Source: MFD00082-c5 sp963697995 (GTDB lineage Bacteria; Chlamydiota; Chlamydiia; Chlamydiales; JAJFMB01). From it: 64,000 bases of DNA. The position numbers and the translations under genes are program-made. The DNA lies in the NCBI GenBank assembly GCA_963697995.1, contig OY969110.1, positions 1 to 64,000 on the forward strand, written 5' to 3'. Under the pieces are notes generated by a model, which had not been told where the DNA came from, searched no databases, and was given only the letters and a program-made list of their open reading frames with translations. Shown here one piece after another: positions 17,002 through 26,925 of this stretch (position 1 is its first letter; each line of letters opens with the position of its first letter).

Positions 17002-18372
17002 TTAGCGTCCTTTAATTCGTCCACTTTTCATGAACCCATCATACCGTCTCATGATCAAATGAGACTCAATTTGCTTCATCGTGTCGAGGACAACGCCTAC
17101 TAAAATAAGTAGTGCTGTTCCGCCAAAGAAGTAGCTTATCCCTTGAGGAATTCCTAAAAATCGGTTAATGACCGTTGGAGTGATTGCGATCAATACGAGA
17201 AAGAGAGCTCCCAAGAAGGTGATTCGGCTCATCGTCGAATCGAGGAAGTCTTGAGTCGGTTTTCCTTGTCTAACTCCAGGGATAAACGCTCCATTCTTTT
17301 TCATATCAGAGGCAATCTGATCGGCATGAAATTGTGTCGATGTCCAAAAGTAAGTAAATCCAAAAATTAAAAGGACGTAAGTCGTCATATAAACGGGGCT
17401 TCCATAGGAGAAACGCATTGATAAATCTCCAAACCAATTGCCATTTCCTAAGAAGCTTCCGATAGTTGCCGGGAACATGAGCAGGGATGAGGCAAAAATT
17501 ACAGGAATCACCCCAGCGTAGTTCACTTTAATCGGCAAATAGGAGGTATTTCCTTGAACTTCTCGTCTCCCGACAACACGTCTTGCGTACTGAACAGGAA
17601 TTCTTCTGTGCCCTTGAATCACAAGTATTGTCGCTAAGGTCACGGTTACGAAAATCGCTAGGATAACTCCTACTGTCAATAAATTCATTTGACCTGCCTC
17701 TTGAGAGGTCAAGTTCAATTGTTGGATGATCACACCGATTGATGTCGGAAGTTGGGACAAAATACCAAGTGTAATGATCAAACTCACTCCATTTCCAATC
17801 CCCTTCTCAGTGATCTGCTCACCTATCCACATGAGAAGGAATGTTCCTGTTGTCATTGTAATCACAGTTAAAAGGAAAAATAGAATCGGTAACCCGAAAA
17901 GTTGATAGTCCAACAGCTCATTTGCAATGATTCCAGGTTTTGAAAGATTCATCATCAAAGCGTATCTTGCATACACAGCTGATTGACCAATCGAAAGTAA
18001 AAGGGTCAAGTATCTTGTGTAACGATTGATCTTTCTTTTACCCGCTTCAGGATTTTCTTTGATTTCTCTTTGTAACGATGGGAAAGCAATCATCAAAACC
18101 TGCATAGCGATTGAGGCGCTAATATAAGGCATCACTCCCAAAGCAATCACTGTCATATGAGAAAACGCGCCACCTGAGAAGAGATCCACCATTTGAAACA
18201 AGTTTTGAGCGCCACCAGTCACTTGACTAAAATAACTTACGGCAAGCTCTCCGTTTATTCCAGGTACTGGAATAAACACGCCGATCCGACATACAACGAG
18301 CATAAGTAACGTAAATACAATTTTCGACTTAAGCTCAGGTATTTGAGCAATTCGGTTTAAAGCTTGCCACAT
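17002..18372 (-). CDS. secY: Protein translocase subunit SecY
   Basis: The channel-forming subunit of the Sec translocon in the inner membrane, 456 residues with ten hydrophobic helices. Family landmarks are VFTLLMLVVCRIGVFIPVPG near the N-terminus, the plug region GGAFSHMTVIALGVMPYISASI, QGHRRIPVQYARR in a cytoplasmic loop, and ESHLIMRRYDGFMKSGRIKGR at the C-terminus. TAGGAG precedes the ATG. It sits between rplO and rpsM as in the spc operon, but without adk and map. Confidence 0.97.
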   Translation of the reverse strand: MWQALNRIAQIPELKSKIVFTLLMLVVCRIGVFIPVPGINGELAVSYFSQVTGGAQNLFQMVDLFSGGAFSHMTVIALGVMPYISASIAMQVLMIAFPSLQREIKENPEAGKRKINRYTRYLTLLLSIGQSAVYARYALMMNLSKPGIIANELLDYQLFGLPILFFLLTVITMTTGTFLLMWIGEQITEKGIGNGVSLIITLGILSQLPTSIGVIIQQLNLTSQEAGQMNLLTVGVILAIFVTVTLATILVIQGHRRIPVQYARRVVGRREVQGNTSYLPIKVNYAGVIPVIFASSLLMFPATIGSFLGNGNWFGDLSMRFSYGSPVYMTTYVLLIFGFTYFWTSTQFHADQIASDMKKNGAFIPGVRQGKPTQDFLDSTMSRITFLGALFLVLIAITPTVINRFLGIPQGISYFFGGTALLILVGVVLDTMKQIESHLIMRRYDGFMKSGRIKGR

Positions 18373-18403
18373 GTTAGTGAACTCCTACAATTTCAAAGGT
18401 CGG

Positions 18404-18856
18404 TTATGATCTAGTTTTCAATTCAATATTGGCCAAAGAGAGTTTCTCTTTAGCAGCAACCGAAGCACATTCGACTTCGATAACAACTTTTTTTGTCAAA
18501 ACGCCATTTCCTAAAAGTTTCACTGGCAAGTGCTCATTGGTGATAAATCCACGCTCTTTTAAAGTTTTACCATTGACGACTTCACCAGCTTCATACATTT
18601 CCTCAATCTGATAGAGATTGACTGTTGTAAACTGCTTTTTGTAATTAGCATTGCTAAAACCACGGATAGGTAACTTCATGAATAGACGGAATTGTCCTCC
18701 CTCATACCCATGTCTCCACTTAACACCAGCCCTTGCTCCCATCCCTTTTTGGCCACGGCCGCAAGTTTTTCCCAATTTTGAACCAGGTCCACGCCCTAAT
18801 CGTTTTGAGACTTTTTTGGCTCTACATGTATTCTTTAAATTTTCCAATGTTTGCAT
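18404..18856 (-). CDS. rplO: 50S ribosomal protein L15
   Basis: 150 residues with the L15 landmarks LGRGPGSKLGKTCGRGQKG and GYEGGQ. An upstream in-frame start at 18892 would overlap rpsE by 35 bases and add 12 residues without family support; the ATG at 18856 is preceded by AGAGGA and starts just past the rpsE stop, so it is preferred. rpmD (L30), usually between rpsE and rplO, is missing. Confidence 0.95.
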   Translation of the reverse strand: MQTLENLKNTCRAKKVSKRLGRGPGSKLGKTCGRGQKGMGARAGVKWRHGYEGGQFRLFMKLPIRGFSNANYKKQFTTVNLYQIEEMYEAGEVVNGKTLKERGFITNEHLPVKLLGNGVLTKKVVIEVECASVAAKEKLSLANIELKTRS

Positions 18857-18857
18857 A

Positions 18858-19340
18858 TTATTGTCCTCTAAGCGCATGTAGTGACTCAACACTTTTTAGT
18901 TTACTTAAGGCTTTAAAAGTCGCCTTAACTTGGTTCATTGGGTTACTAGACCCTAAATTCTTAGCAACAACGTCCTTATAACCTGCCATTTCCAAAATAG
19001 CTCTAGTTTTCGATCCAGCAATAACTCCAGAGCCCGCAGCCGCAGGTTTCATGAAGATCGTTGCACCATCGAAGTGAACGGTCACTTCGTGAGGAATTGA
19101 AGTACCACGCATTGGGTAACTTTTTAAGTTTTTCTTCGCATCATCCCCAGCTTTTCTAATCGCATCGGTCAATTCGTTGGCCTTTGCAAAACCATAGGCG
19201 ATTCTGTTTGCTGAATCGACAATGAGAACCAAAGCAGAAAAACTAAATTTTCTTCCTCCAGTAGTCACCTTTGCACATCGGTTAATGTGAAGCACTTTTT
19301 CTTTAAATTCCTGCGGTTCTTTTTCTGCAAATTTTGACAT
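18858..19340 (-). CDS. rpsE: 30S ribosomal protein S5
   Basis: 160 residues with the double-stranded RNA-binding-like N-terminal domain (EFKEKVLHINRCAKVTTGGRKFSFSALVLI) and the C-terminal domain with GSGVIAGSKTRAILEMAGYKDV and GSSNPMNQVKATFKAL. Located between rplR and rplO. Confidence 0.97.
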   Translation of the reverse strand: MSKFAEKEPQEFKEKVLHINRCAKVTTGGRKFSFSALVLIVDSANRIAYGFAKANELTDAIRKAGDDAKKNLKSYPMRGTSIPHEVTVHFDGATIFMKPAAAGSGVIAGSKTRAILEMAGYKDVVAKNLGSSNPMNQVKATFKALSKLKSVESLHALRGQ

Positions 19341-19353
19341 ATTTTTCCCTAAC

Positions 19354-19725
19354 CTAAAACTTTAATCCAGCTTCTCTTGCAGCTTGTGCAAGTTCGTGTA
19401 AAACTCCGTGATACTTAGATGCTCCGCGATCAAAAACCACTTCACTGATCTCTTTCTCAATAGCAATCTTAGCAATCATCTCTCCCAATTTTTTAGCAGA
19501 GACTTTATTTCGCTTTCCAAACTCAGTTCCACGAAATTCTTTGGAAAGAGTCGATACCGCTCCTAAAGAGAGCCCTTTTTCATCATCGATGAGCTGAACA
19601 TGAATATGACTATTCGTCTTTTTCACGCTAAGTCTTGGGCGATCAGCATTTCCTCTTAAATTTTTACGAACACGCAAGGCTCTTTTTCGAAGAGTTTCGT
19701 GCTTTTTTACCTGTGTTTTTATCAT
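19354..19725 (-). CDS. rplR: 50S ribosomal protein L18
   Basis: 123 residues with the L18 pattern: basic N-terminus (RKRALRVRKNLRGNADRPRLSV), SHIHVQLIDDEKG, and the C-terminal VVFDRGASKYHGVLHELAQAAREAGL. It binds 5S rRNA in the central protuberance. Placed between rplF and rpsE. Confidence 0.97.
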   Translation of the reverse strand: MIKTQVKKHETLRKRALRVRKNLRGNADRPRLSVKKTNSHIHVQLIDDEKGLSLGAVSTLSKEFRGTEFGKRNKVSAKKLGEMIAKIAIEKEISEVVFDRGASKYHGVLHELAQAAREAGLKF

Positions 19726-19789
19726 ACTTAACTCACTCTTTTCGTAACCAACAGCTTCATTTAAGACTGTTAAAGTTTAATCGAAGATC

Positions 19790-20332
19790 CTATTTTTTAG
19801 CTGCAGATTTTCCTGCTTTTTTACGCACATACTCATTTTCATATCGAATACCTTTACCTTGATAAGGTTCAGGTGGTCTCATCGCTCTTACCTCTGCTGC
19901 GAACTGACCAACCGCTTGAGTATCCAAACCCGAAATAACAATTGTTGTGTTTTTATCAACAACTACGTTAATTCCTTGAGGAATTTTCAAAACAGTCGGG
20001 TGAGAATATCCAATACTCAAATCGAGATCAGTACCTTTAACAGCAGCACGGTAACCAACCCCTATCATTTGAAGACGTTTCTCAAAACCAAAAGCGACTC
20101 CTCGAACCATGTTGTTCACCAAAGAACGGTAAAGCCCATGAAGTCTAGACTCCTTAGCATACTCCTCTTTCAGAGAAACTAGAATCTGATTTGTTTGAAC
20201 ATCTAAACTAACTTGCTGACCAATCTCTTGCTTTAAAGATCCCTTAGGACCTTTAACGCTCACTTCTGCACCGTTGATTTTTATCTCAACGCCTTTTGGA
20301 AGTTCTATGGGTGTCTTGCCTTTTCGTGACAT
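19790..20332 (-). CDS. rplF: 50S ribosomal protein L6
   Basis: 180 residues in two repeated domains: SRKGKTPIELPKGVEI at the N-terminus and the C-terminal RPPEPYQGKGIRYENEYVRKK signature. Located between rpsH and rplR, with a 64-base gap before rplR that contains no gene. Confidence 0.97.
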   Translation of the reverse strand: MSRKGKTPIELPKGVEIKINGAEVSVKGPKGSLKQEIGQQVSLDVQTNQILVSLKEEYAKESRLHGLYRSLVNNMVRGVAFGFEKRLQMIGVGYRAAVKGTDLDLSIGYSHPTVLKIPQGINVVVDKNTTIVISGLDTQAVGQFAAEVRAMRPPEPYQGKGIRYENEYVRKKAGKSAAKK

Positions 20333-20360
20333 AAAACGTCTTACTCCTTAAACCAATTCT

Positions 20361-20762
20361 TTACCAAATGCAGCAAATAAGCTCGCCGCCAATTTTTCTC
20401 TTACGTGCCTCGCTATCGGGCAAAACCCCTTGAGACGTAGAAAGAATAGACAATCCCATTCCTCCATAAAATTTCGGTATATCTGTACAAGCCACATAAT
20501 GGCGGCATCCAGGTCTTGAAACACGTTTTAACCCTTGGATGACAGATTTACGTCCTAAACCATAGCGGAGAAACAAACGCATTTTTCCTCTGTGGCTGCT
20601 CTCTTTTTTAATCAGATAATCTTCTATAAACCCTTTTTCCTTAAGAATGGCAGCTAAACCTTCTCGCATTTTGCTCCAATCTAAATCAACAAAGCGGTGC
20701 TCTGCTTTAATAGCATTGCGGATCCTGGTCAGGAAATCGGCTATTGTATCACTTAATGCCAT
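20361..20762 (-). CDS. rpsH: 30S ribosomal protein S8
   Basis: 133 residues starting MALSDTIADFLTRIRNA, with GLKRVSRPGCRHYV and the C-terminal GMGLSILSTSQGVLPDSEARKRKIGGELIC. It follows rplE directly; rpsN (S14), usually between them, is absent from the cluster. Confidence 0.97.
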   Translation of the reverse strand: MALSDTIADFLTRIRNAIKAEHRFVDLDWSKMREGLAAILKEKGFIEDYLIKKESSHRGKMRLFLRYGLGRKSVIQGLKRVSRPGCRHYVACTDIPKFYGGMGLSILSTSQGVLPDSEARKRKIGGELICCIW

Positions 20763-20789
20763 GACTCTTTTAGTCTCCTATCTTATATT

Positions 20790-21350
20790 TTAAGCCGCAC
20801 ACACTATGGGCAAGTTTTTAAATGGTAATCCAAGTAATCGGAGCAATTCAACACACTCCTCATCAGTTGCAGCAGAAGTCACAAATGTGATATGCATCCC
20901 TTGTGTGCGCTTCACTTCATCTAAATTGAGCTCAGGGAAAACTTGTTGGTCTGTTAAACCTAAAGTGTAATTTCCCCGACCGTCGCATTTGCACTCAAAT
21001 CCTCTAAAGTCGTGAATACGAGGGCAAACGATATTATTAAATTTTGCAAAAAAGTCCCACATTTTTTGCCCACGCAATGTCACTTTGGCGCCAATAGCTT
21101 GCCCTTCTCTTAACTTAAAGTTAGAAATGGATATACGAGCTTTTGTAGGAACAGCTTTTTGACCTGCAATCAACGTCAACTCTTTTTCACATTCAACAAT
21201 AACGTTTCTGTCTTTTACAGCGTCTTTTCCTGCACCCATATTGATTACAATCTTTTTCAAGTCAGGAATCAACATGACGTTCTTATAAGCAAACTTATCA
21301 CTTAATTGCTTTTTAACTGTTTTTTTATAAAATTCTTTCAAATGACTCAT
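20790..21350 (-). CDS. rplE: 50S ribosomal protein L5
   Basis: L5 with [43 protein letters not shown] and [13 protein letters not shown] three codons upstream (21359) is possible, but the ATG at 21350 overlaps the rplX stop as ATGA and has AAAAAGGTG at the right distance, so it is chosen (186 residues). L5 binds 5S rRNA together with L18 and L25. Confidence 0.96.
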   Translation of the reverse strand: MSHLKEFYKKTVKKQLSDKFAYKNVMLIPDLKKIVINMGAGKDAVKDRNVIVECEKELTLIAGQKAVPTKARISISNFKLREGQAIGAKVTLRGQKMWDFFAKFNNIVCPRIHDFRGFECKCDGRGNYTLGLTDQQVFPELNLDEVKRTQGMHITFVTSAATDEECVELLRLLGLPFKNLPIVCAA

Positions 21351-21610
21351 TCTGGACACCTTTTTAAGTTAGAGACGTGAATAGGCCTCTCAATTTCAAT
21401 AATGCCCCCTTTCTGCATCTGCTGATTGGGTTTCACATGTTTTTTCTTAAGATTGAGTCCCTGAACGACAATTCTTTCTCCAACAACTGAGAGAACTGCG
21501 CCTTTTTGCCCTTTGCTATCGCCAGCAACAGCCACAACTTGATCACCTTTCTTAATTTTACATTTGACTCTTGGTTGAGTCTTTAAATTTTTCATTTTTA
21601 GCATCTTCAT
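21347..21610 (-). CDS. rplX: 50S ribosomal protein L24
   Basis: Up to 87 residues with the KOW motif ([25 protein letters not shown]) and [19 protein letters not shown]. Three in-frame ATGs (21610, 21604, 21595) are candidates; the third gives the N-terminus closest to other L24 proteins, but the GTAAGAG just upstream of the first makes the choice open. The stop overlaps the rplE start. Confidence 0.94.
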   Translation of the reverse strand: MKMLKMKNLKTQPRVKCKIKKGDQVVAVAGDSKGQKGAVLSVVGERIVVQGLNLKKKHVKPNQQMQKGGIIEIERPIHVSNLKRCPE

Positions 21611-21620
21611 CTCTTACTTC

Positions 21621-21989
21621 CTAAATAACTTCTGGTGCAAGTGAAGCAATTTTTAAAAATCCGCGATCACGAGTTTCCCTTGCCACGCTACCAAAGACAC
21701 GGGTCCCTTTTGGGTTTTTCTTATCATCGATAAGAACGCAATCATTACTATCAAACTTTAATTTTGATCCATCATCTCGTTTGATATAGTTTTTTGTTCT
21801 AACGATCACAGCCTTTACAACGTCCCCTTTTTTAATTTGGGAGTTTGGTTCAGCATCCTGTACGGAACAAACAATAATATCTCCTACCTGCGCACAATCT
21901 CTTCCCGATCCGCCAAGGACTTTAAAGCATTTGACTCGTTTTGCTCCCGAGTTATCTGCCACTTTTAGCTTACTTTCTTGTCTTATCAT
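21621..21989 (-). CDS. rplN: 50S ribosomal protein L14
   Basis: 122 residues with [19 protein letters not shown] at the N-terminus and the conserved [23 protein letters not shown] at the C-terminus. Lies between rpsQ and rplX. Confidence 0.97.
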   Translation of the reverse strand: MIRQESKLKVADNSGAKRVKCFKVLGGSGRDCAQVGDIIVCSVQDAEPNSQIKKGDVVKAVIVRTKNYIKRDDGSKLKFDSNDCVLIDDKKNPKGTRVFGSVARETRDRGFLKIASLAPEVI

Positions 21990-22011
21990 TTTATTTCTCC
22001 GCCAGTCCTTT

Positions 22012-22272
22012 TCAGTTTGCGCTTTCGGCTACGATGCGCCATCTTTTTAATTTTGAAAGAGGTCTTGTTTCTACAATCGTAACTTGTTCGCCCATTGCAA
22101 CTGGTGTTTCAGCATGAGCATAAAACTTCTTTCTTCTTTTAATCGTTTTACGATAACGGGGATGGCTTTCAGTGACACTCACGAGGACCACAGCTGTTTT
22201 TTCCATTTTATTGGAAATCACAACACCCTGTTTAAATCTTCTTTCGCCTCTTTCTTCGTTTTGCATGGCCAC
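22012..22272 (-). CDS. rpsQ: 30S ribosomal protein S17
   Basis: 86 residues with the S17 pattern [31 protein letters not shown] and [16 protein letters not shown]. Starts two bases after rpmC. Confidence 0.96.
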   Translation of the reverse strand: MAMQNEERGERRFKQGVVISNKMEKTAVVLVSVTESHPRYRKTIKRRKKFYAHAETPVAMGEQVTIVETRPLSKLKRWRIVAESAN

Positions 22273-22274
22273 CC

Positions 22275-22469
22275 TTAACCTCGCTTCTCGTTAAGCACAG
22301 TCATTAACCGTGCAATTTCTTTTTTTGTTTGTCGCAACAAATGAGGTTTTTCCAATTTATTTTGGAATTTATTTTGATTGACCATTGTATAGTAGTTGCG
22401 CTTTAAATCGCTCAATGTTGTAATCAATTCTGCATTTGTTTGATTTCTAAAATCTTTTGCTTTTTTCAT
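22275..22469 (-). CDS. rpmC: 50S ribosomal protein L29
   Basis: 64 residues, two helices, with AELITTLSDLKRNYYTMVNQNKFQ and a C-terminal KKEIARLMTVLNEKRG that is typical of L29. Lies between rplP and rpsQ with gaps of five and two bases. Confidence 0.95.
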   Translation of the reverse strand: MKKAKDFRNQTNAELITTLSDLKRNYYTMVNQNKFQNKLEKPHLLRQTKKEIARLMTVLNEKRG

Positions 22470-22474
22470 AAAAC

Positions 22475-22894
22475 TTACACTTGCTCCACTCTTTCTACAA
22501 AACGGGTTTTCAAGCCTAATTTAGCGGCTGCACGTCTTAAGGCATTTTGTGCATCGTCTCTTGTGACGTTTGCCACTTCGAACAACACACGGCCAGGACA
22601 TACTGGAGCTACCCAAAACTCAACGCCCCCTTTTCCTTTACCCATACGAACCTCTGCAGGTTTTTTAGTAATGGGTTTGTCTGGGAATATACGAATCCAA
22701 ACTTTACCACGTCTTTCGAAGAATCTATTAATTGCAACACGGCAAGCTTCGATTTGACGACCTGTAATCCAACCTCTTTCGAGAACTTGAATACCGAAAT
22801 CTCCAAAAGTGACAAAATTGCCCCCTTTGCTTATCCCAGTAAGATTCCCTTTTTGCTGCTTACGATGTTTATAACGTTTTGGCATCAAACTCAT
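22475..22894 (-). CDS. rplP: 50S ribosomal protein L16
   Basis: 139 residues with [14 protein letters not shown] after three extra N-terminal residues, [17 protein letters not shown], and [24 protein letters not shown]. It starts two bases after rpsC. Confidence 0.97.
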   Translation of the reverse strand: MSLMPKRYKHRKQQKGNLTGISKGGNFVTFGDFGIQVLERGWITGRQIEACRVAINRFFERRGKVWIRIFPDKPITKKPAEVRMGKGKGGVEFWVAPVCPGRVLFEVANVTRDDAQNALRRAAAKLGLKTRFVERVEQV

Positions 22895-22896
22895 GA

Positions 22897-23544
22897 TTAC
22901 GCAGCCTCCATCTTATTATGAATGTCTTCGCCTCTATTAATCCAAACTTTGACACCCAAGCTTCCATAGGTTGTTTCTGCACGTCCGATCGCATAATCGA
23001 TATCGGCTCTCAATGTGTGCAATGGGATTGCCCCTTCTTTATACCACTCTGTACGAGCAATCTCTGCTCCACCTAAACGTCCAGAAACCTGAACTTTAAT
23101 GCCTTGTGCACCAGCGTCCATTGTCGACTGAAGGGCTTTTTTCATCGCTCTTCTGAAAGGAATACGTCTTTCAAGTTGTTTTGCAATCCCATCAGCTACG
23201 ACTTGTGCATCGAGATCGGGACGTTTTACTTCTTCAACTTCAACCCAAACTTCTTTCTTTGTCAGTTTAGACAATTCTTTTTTTAGAGTTTCAATTTCAG
23301 CGCCTTTTTTCCCAATAACAAGACCTGGTCTTGCGGTGTAAATTGTCACTTCAATCTTGTCGCTCATTCTCTTAATGCGCAATTGTGATGTGCCCTGACA
23401 AGCAGCTTGCTTTAACAAAAACTCTCTGATCCTAAAATCTTCAACGAGAAGATCGCCGAACTCTTGCTTAGTTGCAAACCATTTTGAACGCCATTTCTTA
23501 TTACGAATGAGTCTAAACCCAATCGGATTTGTTTTTTGTCCCAT
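22897..23544 (-). CDS. rpsC: 30S ribosomal protein S3
   Basis: 215 residues: [12 protein letters not shown] at the N-terminus, a KH domain ([20 protein letters not shown]) and the C-terminal signature [23 protein letters not shown]. Lies four bases after rplV. Confidence 0.97.
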   Translation of the reverse strand: MGQKTNPIGFRLIRNKKWRSKWFATKQEFGDLLVEDFRIREFLLKQAACQGTSQLRIKRMSDKIEVTIYTARPGLVIGKKGAEIETLKKELSKLTKKEVWVEVEEVKRPDLDAQVVADGIAKQLERRIPFRRAMKKALQSTMDAGAQGIKVQVSGRLGGAEIARTEWYKEGAIPLHTLRADIDYAIGRAETTYGSLGVKVWINRGEDIHNKMEAA

Positions 23545-23548
23545 TAAA

Positions 23549-23893
23549 TTACTCCTCTTCTCTGTTGCTTACGATCACAGTAAAGTGACTCGTCCGCTTC
23601 ATGATCGGGTGACGACTTCCTTTACTTCTTGGTTTTGCTCGCTTCAATGTAGGACCTGCGTCAATACGCACTTCATGCACAAGGAGGGCCTCTCTTCTCA
23701 AATCGGCGTTTGTTTCCGCGTTAGCCACTGCACTATGAAGCGTCTTCATCAAAAGACGTCCACCTCTTAAACGACTAAACTCGAGTTGAGTCAAAGCCGC
23801 TTCGACTGGCAAACCGACGATAAGATCTGCAGCTCTCCTAGCCTTTCTCGGACTAATTCTTACATATTTTGTAACAGCTTTTACAGTAGTCAT
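23549..23893 (-). CDS. rplV: 50S ribosomal protein L22
   Basis: 114 residues with KYVRISPRKARRAADLIVG, the extended loop reaching the exit tunnel (LRREALLVHEVRIDAGPTLKRAKPRSKG) and HFTVIVSNREEE. Lies between rpsS and rpsC. Confidence 0.96.
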   Translation of the reverse strand: MTTVKAVTKYVRISPRKARRAADLIVGLPVEAALTQLEFSRLRGGRLLMKTLHSAVANAETNADLRREALLVHEVRIDAGPTLKRAKPRSKGSRHPIMKRTSHFTVIVSNREEE

Positions 23894-23903
23894 CGATTTC
23901 CTC

Positions 23904-24167
23904 TTACTTTTTCACTGGGTGTGTTTTAAAGGTTCTCGTAGCAGAAAACTCTCCTAAACGATGACCCACCATATTTTCTGAAACAACAACGGTCAAAAAT
24001 TTTCGTCCATTGTGAACCTCAAAAGTGTAACCGATCATTTCAGGGATAATCATCGATCCGCGAGACCAGGTTTTAATCGGTTCTTTTTTTCCACTAGCAA
24101 TCATCTTTTCGATTTTCACCAACAAGTGATGCTTGACAAAGGGTCCTTTTTTTAGCGATCTAGCCAT
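23904..24167 (-). CDS. rpsS: 30S ribosomal protein S19
   Basis: 87 residues starting [16 protein letters not shown], with [22 protein letters not shown] and [13 protein letters not shown]. Starts three bases after rplB. Confidence 0.97.
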   Translation of the reverse strand: MARSLKKGPFVKHHLLVKIEKMIASGKKEPIKTWSRGSMIIPEMIGYTFEVHNGRKFLTVVVSENMVGHRLGEFSATRTFKTHPVKK

Positions 24168-24170
24168 ATA

Positions 24171-25016
24171 TTACTTCTTCCTTCGGTCTTTCACGATAAA
24201 CTTAGTAGACTTCTTATTAAGTCTTGTTCTCATTCCACGGGTGAATTGTGCCCAAGGTGTTTGAGGAATATTTCCCTTACTTTTACCTTCACCACCACCG
24301 TGTGGGTGGTCAACTGGGTTCATCACTGTACCACGTACTGTAGGACGAATCCCTTTCCAACGATTACGTCCAGCTTTCCCTTCAACTCTTAAGTTATGCT
24401 CGGGATTAGATACAGCTCCGAAAGTGGCGTAGCACTCTTCGCTAACTCTTCTAATTTCACCAGAAGGCATTCTTAATGTCGCATAACCATCGCTTCTTGC
24501 CATCAACTGAGCTGAAAGACCCGCTGATCTCACAAATTTCGCCCCTTTTCCTGGGATATGTTCGATATTGTGAACGACAGATCCCAATGGCATAGACTTC
24601 AATCTCATGCAGCAACCAACCGAATAAGGTGGTTTGTCGCTTGTTTGCACTTTATCGCCTTGTTTTAAGCCTTGTGGTGCAATGATGTAACGCTTCTCAC
24701 CATCGACGTAGTGCAAAAGAGCAATGTACGAAGAACGGTTTGGATCGTATTCAATCGAAGCCACGTTCGCTGGAATGTCAATTTTATCTCTTTTAAAGTC
24801 GACATCTCTATAGTGTCTTTTATGTCCACCACCTTTATGACGGCACGTGATTCGTCCTAAGTTGTTGCGTCCACATGTTCTTCGTTTTGGCAACAATAAT
24901 GACTTTTCAGGCTTAACAGTTTGCTTTTTCTTCCCTTCAGCTCTTGTGAGCGTCTCGTTTGCTGGAAGGACAAGCTGCCTTTGGCTAGGTGTAATGGGTC
25001 GGAATTTTTTTAGCAT
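24171..25016 (-). CDS. rplB: 50S ribosomal protein L2
   Basis: 281 residues with the L2 blocks [39 protein letters not shown], and the peptidyl-transferase-proximal [13 protein letters not shown]. Lies between rplW and rpsS. Confidence 0.97.
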   Translation of the reverse strand: MLKKFRPITPSQRQLVLPANETLTRAEGKKKQTVKPEKSLLLPKRRTCGRNNLGRITCRHKGGGHKRHYRDVDFKRDKIDIPANVASIEYDPNRSSYIALLHYVDGEKRYIIAPQGLKQGDKVQTSDKPPYSVGCCMRLKSMPLGSVVHNIEHIPGKGAKFVRSAGLSAQLMARSDGYATLRMPSGEIRRVSEECYATFGAVSNPEHNLRVEGKAGRNRWKGIRPTVRGTVMNPVDHPHGGGEGKSKGNIPQTPWAQFTRGMRTRLNKKSTKFIVKDRRKK

Positions 25017-25037
25017 GACCTTTATCCTTTATTAATC

Positions 25038-25382
25038 CTATACAGCCGCGATCTCATCACCTTTCTCAAGGGTGACCACTGCTTTTTTAAATCCTGATTG
25101 AGTAATCACTCGTCCACGCACACGTCTCACCTTTGGAGGCAGATTAATGGTATTGACTTTCACAACGCGGATTTTACTTTCTTTGTAAATTTCCTCTAAA
25201 GCACTTGCGATTTGAGGCTTGTTAGCCTTTTTATCAACAATAAACACGTATTTTGGGCTCTCACAAGCTCTCACGGAACGATTGCTGGTTGCACTCTTAA
25301 GATTTTCAAGAACTGTGCTTTTCTCCGTTACGTGACGATGTTTAATGATTTGAAACGGATCTTTATTTCTTTTCATTTTCAA
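25038..25382 (-). CDS. rplW: 50S ribosomal protein L23
   Basis: 114 residues. The start region FQIIKHRHVTEKSTVLENL and KYVFIVDKKANKPQIASALEEIY are the L23 hallmarks; it forms part of the exit site where trigger factor and SRP dock. Lies six bases after rplD. Confidence 0.95.
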   Translation of the reverse strand: MKMKRNKDPFQIIKHRHVTEKSTVLENLKSATSNRSVRACESPKYVFIVDKKANKPQIASALEEIYKESKIRVVKVNTINLPPKVRRVRGRVITQSGFKKAVVTLEKGDEIAAV

Positions 25383-25388
25383 TTCCCT

Positions 25389-26072
25389 TTAGCAAAGCCA
25401 TTCTTGAATTTCTTGAAGTGCTCTCTCTGTCATTACAAGATCAGAGGCTACCATCAACTCATACCCATTAATATTTTTCGCAAGTGAAAAAGTCGTCTTT
25501 GGCAAGTTGCGGGTACTTCTTGCAAAGTTTGTATGACCAGTAGTTCTTACTGAAACAGACTTCATCTCATCTCCAATGCGAAACTCTTGAGCTGCACCTT
25601 CGGCAATAAAAAGAGTGCGTCCCTTAATATCTCTCTCTTTCATAAATGAAACAATTGTCTTCGTCTTTGGAGCATCCATGTTGATATCATCGACAAGAGT
25701 GATCCTGCCTGACTGAATCTTCGTTGCAAGCAAAGCGCGAATAGCAGCTTTCTTCTGTTTTTTATTGATCTTTACGTGTTGATCAAATTTAGGTCTTGGT
25801 CCAAATACAACACCACCACCTCGGTATTGTGGTGCCACGAGCGATCCATGACGAGCGTTACCAGTCCCTTTTTGTTTCTGACATTTTTTCGTCGTATGTT
25901 TGACTTCTGCACGTGTTTTTGTACTTGCTGACCATTGACGCGCATTAGCACGGATAGCCACGATATAGTCTTTTACGAGTTGCGAATTGACATCAGCTTC
26001 ACTAAGAGCTTCCGGAACGTCTACGACTCCGACTTCTTTTCCCTGTAAATTATATTTCTTAAGTGTTGTCAC
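25389..26072 (-). CDS. rplD: 50S ribosomal protein L4
   Basis: 227 residues with RQWSASTKTRAEVKHTTKKCQKQKGTGNARHGS (the extended tunnel loop, seen from about residue 45) and GGGVVFGPRPKFDQHVKINKKQKKAA. Lies nine bases after rplC. Confidence 0.96.
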   Translation of the reverse strand: MTTLKKYNLQGKEVGVVDVPEALSEADVNSQLVKDYIVAIRANARQWSASTKTRAEVKHTTKKCQKQKGTGNARHGSLVAPQYRGGGVVFGPRPKFDQHVKINKKQKKAAIRALLATKIQSGRITLVDDINMDAPKTKTIVSFMKERDIKGRTLFIAEGAAQEFRIGDEMKSVSVRTTGHTNFARSTRNLPKTTFSLAKNINGYELMVASDLVMTERALQEIQEWLC

Positions 26073-26081
26073 AAACGACTC

Positions 26082-26738
26082 CTAAATTTTCTTTGTTGCT
26101 GAGGTGAGGCAAACAAACCCATTCTTTGGCCCAGGAACTTGTCCCTTCACAACGATCACCTGCTCTTCTAGATTTACCATCACCACCTCTAAATTCTGGA
26201 CAGTCACCTGAACTGATCCCATGTGGCTAGCTCTTGGTCCGCCTTTGAAGCAACGACCGGGAGTACTTCTCATACCAGTCGATCCTGCATGGCGATGGAA
26301 ACCAGAACCGTGGGCTGCAGGTCCTCCAGCATACCCATATTTCTTCATGACCCCTTGGAATCCTTTTCCTTTAGAGATCGCTACTGCATCCACAAATTTG
26401 ACTTCAGCAAAAGCATCAACGCCAATCTCTTGCCCTAAAGCGTAATCGGAGGCGTTGTCAACTCTTGCTTCTTTTAAAAAGCGTCTTGGAGCTGTGCCGG
26501 CTTTTTTAAAGTGCCCAGATTGAGGTTTTCCTGCGCGTCTTTGAACAGTTCTAGCATCATTTGCTACAATCTCTTCATAACCTAACTGAATCGCGTTATA
26601 CCCATCTGTCTCTTTAGTTTTGATTTGGGTAACCACATTGGGTTCTCCCTGGATGACGGTACAAGGAATGCTTTTACCTTTCTTCTCATCGAAGAGTTGG
26701 ATCATTCCCTGTTTTCTACCCATAAACTTTTGAACCAT
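26082..26738 (-). CDS. rplC: 50S ribosomal protein L3; first gene of the ribosomal operon
   Basis: 218 residues with the L3 signature KGFQGVMKKYGYAGGPAAHGSGFHRHAGSTG, seen in two adjacent pieces from about residue 125. It is the first gene of the S10-type cluster because rpsJ is not upstream; the divergence to another minus-strand gene with a 187-base gap indicates that the operon promoter lies in 26739-26925. AAGGAAGTG precedes the ATG. Confidence 0.97.
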   Translation of the reverse strand: MVQKFMGRKQGMIQLFDEKKGKSIPCTVIQGEPNVVTQIKTKETDGYNAIQLGYEEIVANDARTVQRRAGKPQSGHFKKAGTAPRRFLKEARVDNASDYALGQEIGVDAFAEVKFVDAVAISKGKGFQGVMKKYGYAGGPAAHGSGFHRHAGSTGMRSTPGRCFKGGPRASHMGSVQVTVQNLEVVMVNLEEQVIVVKGQVPGPKNGFVCLTSATKKI

Positions 26739-26925
26739 AAGTCACTTCCTTAAAATCACTGACTCTCAGTAAAACTCACTGTTTGCCTGTTAAATCGTTT
26801 TTTTTTTCGAGAACTTAACCTTTTAGCGAGTGATGATGTACATGCGAAACATGTTATCTTCAGCGCTTCAAAGGAGAAGCGGTCATTTTACTGACCGCTG
26901 ATATCTCATTGAATAGAACACTGTA
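26739..26925 (-). promoter_or_regulatory. Leader/promoter region of the ribosomal operon with an upstream hairpin
   Basis: No gene fits here. At 26878-26899 AGCGGTCA pairs with TGACCGCT across six bases; on the minus strand it is followed by TCTCCTTT, so it may be a weak terminator for the membrane-protein operon upstream. A run of nine or so T (plus strand) lies near 26800, and ACATG/CATGT form a small palindrome near 26840-26855. I cannot single out a convincing -10/-35 pair for rplC. Confidence 0.45.
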
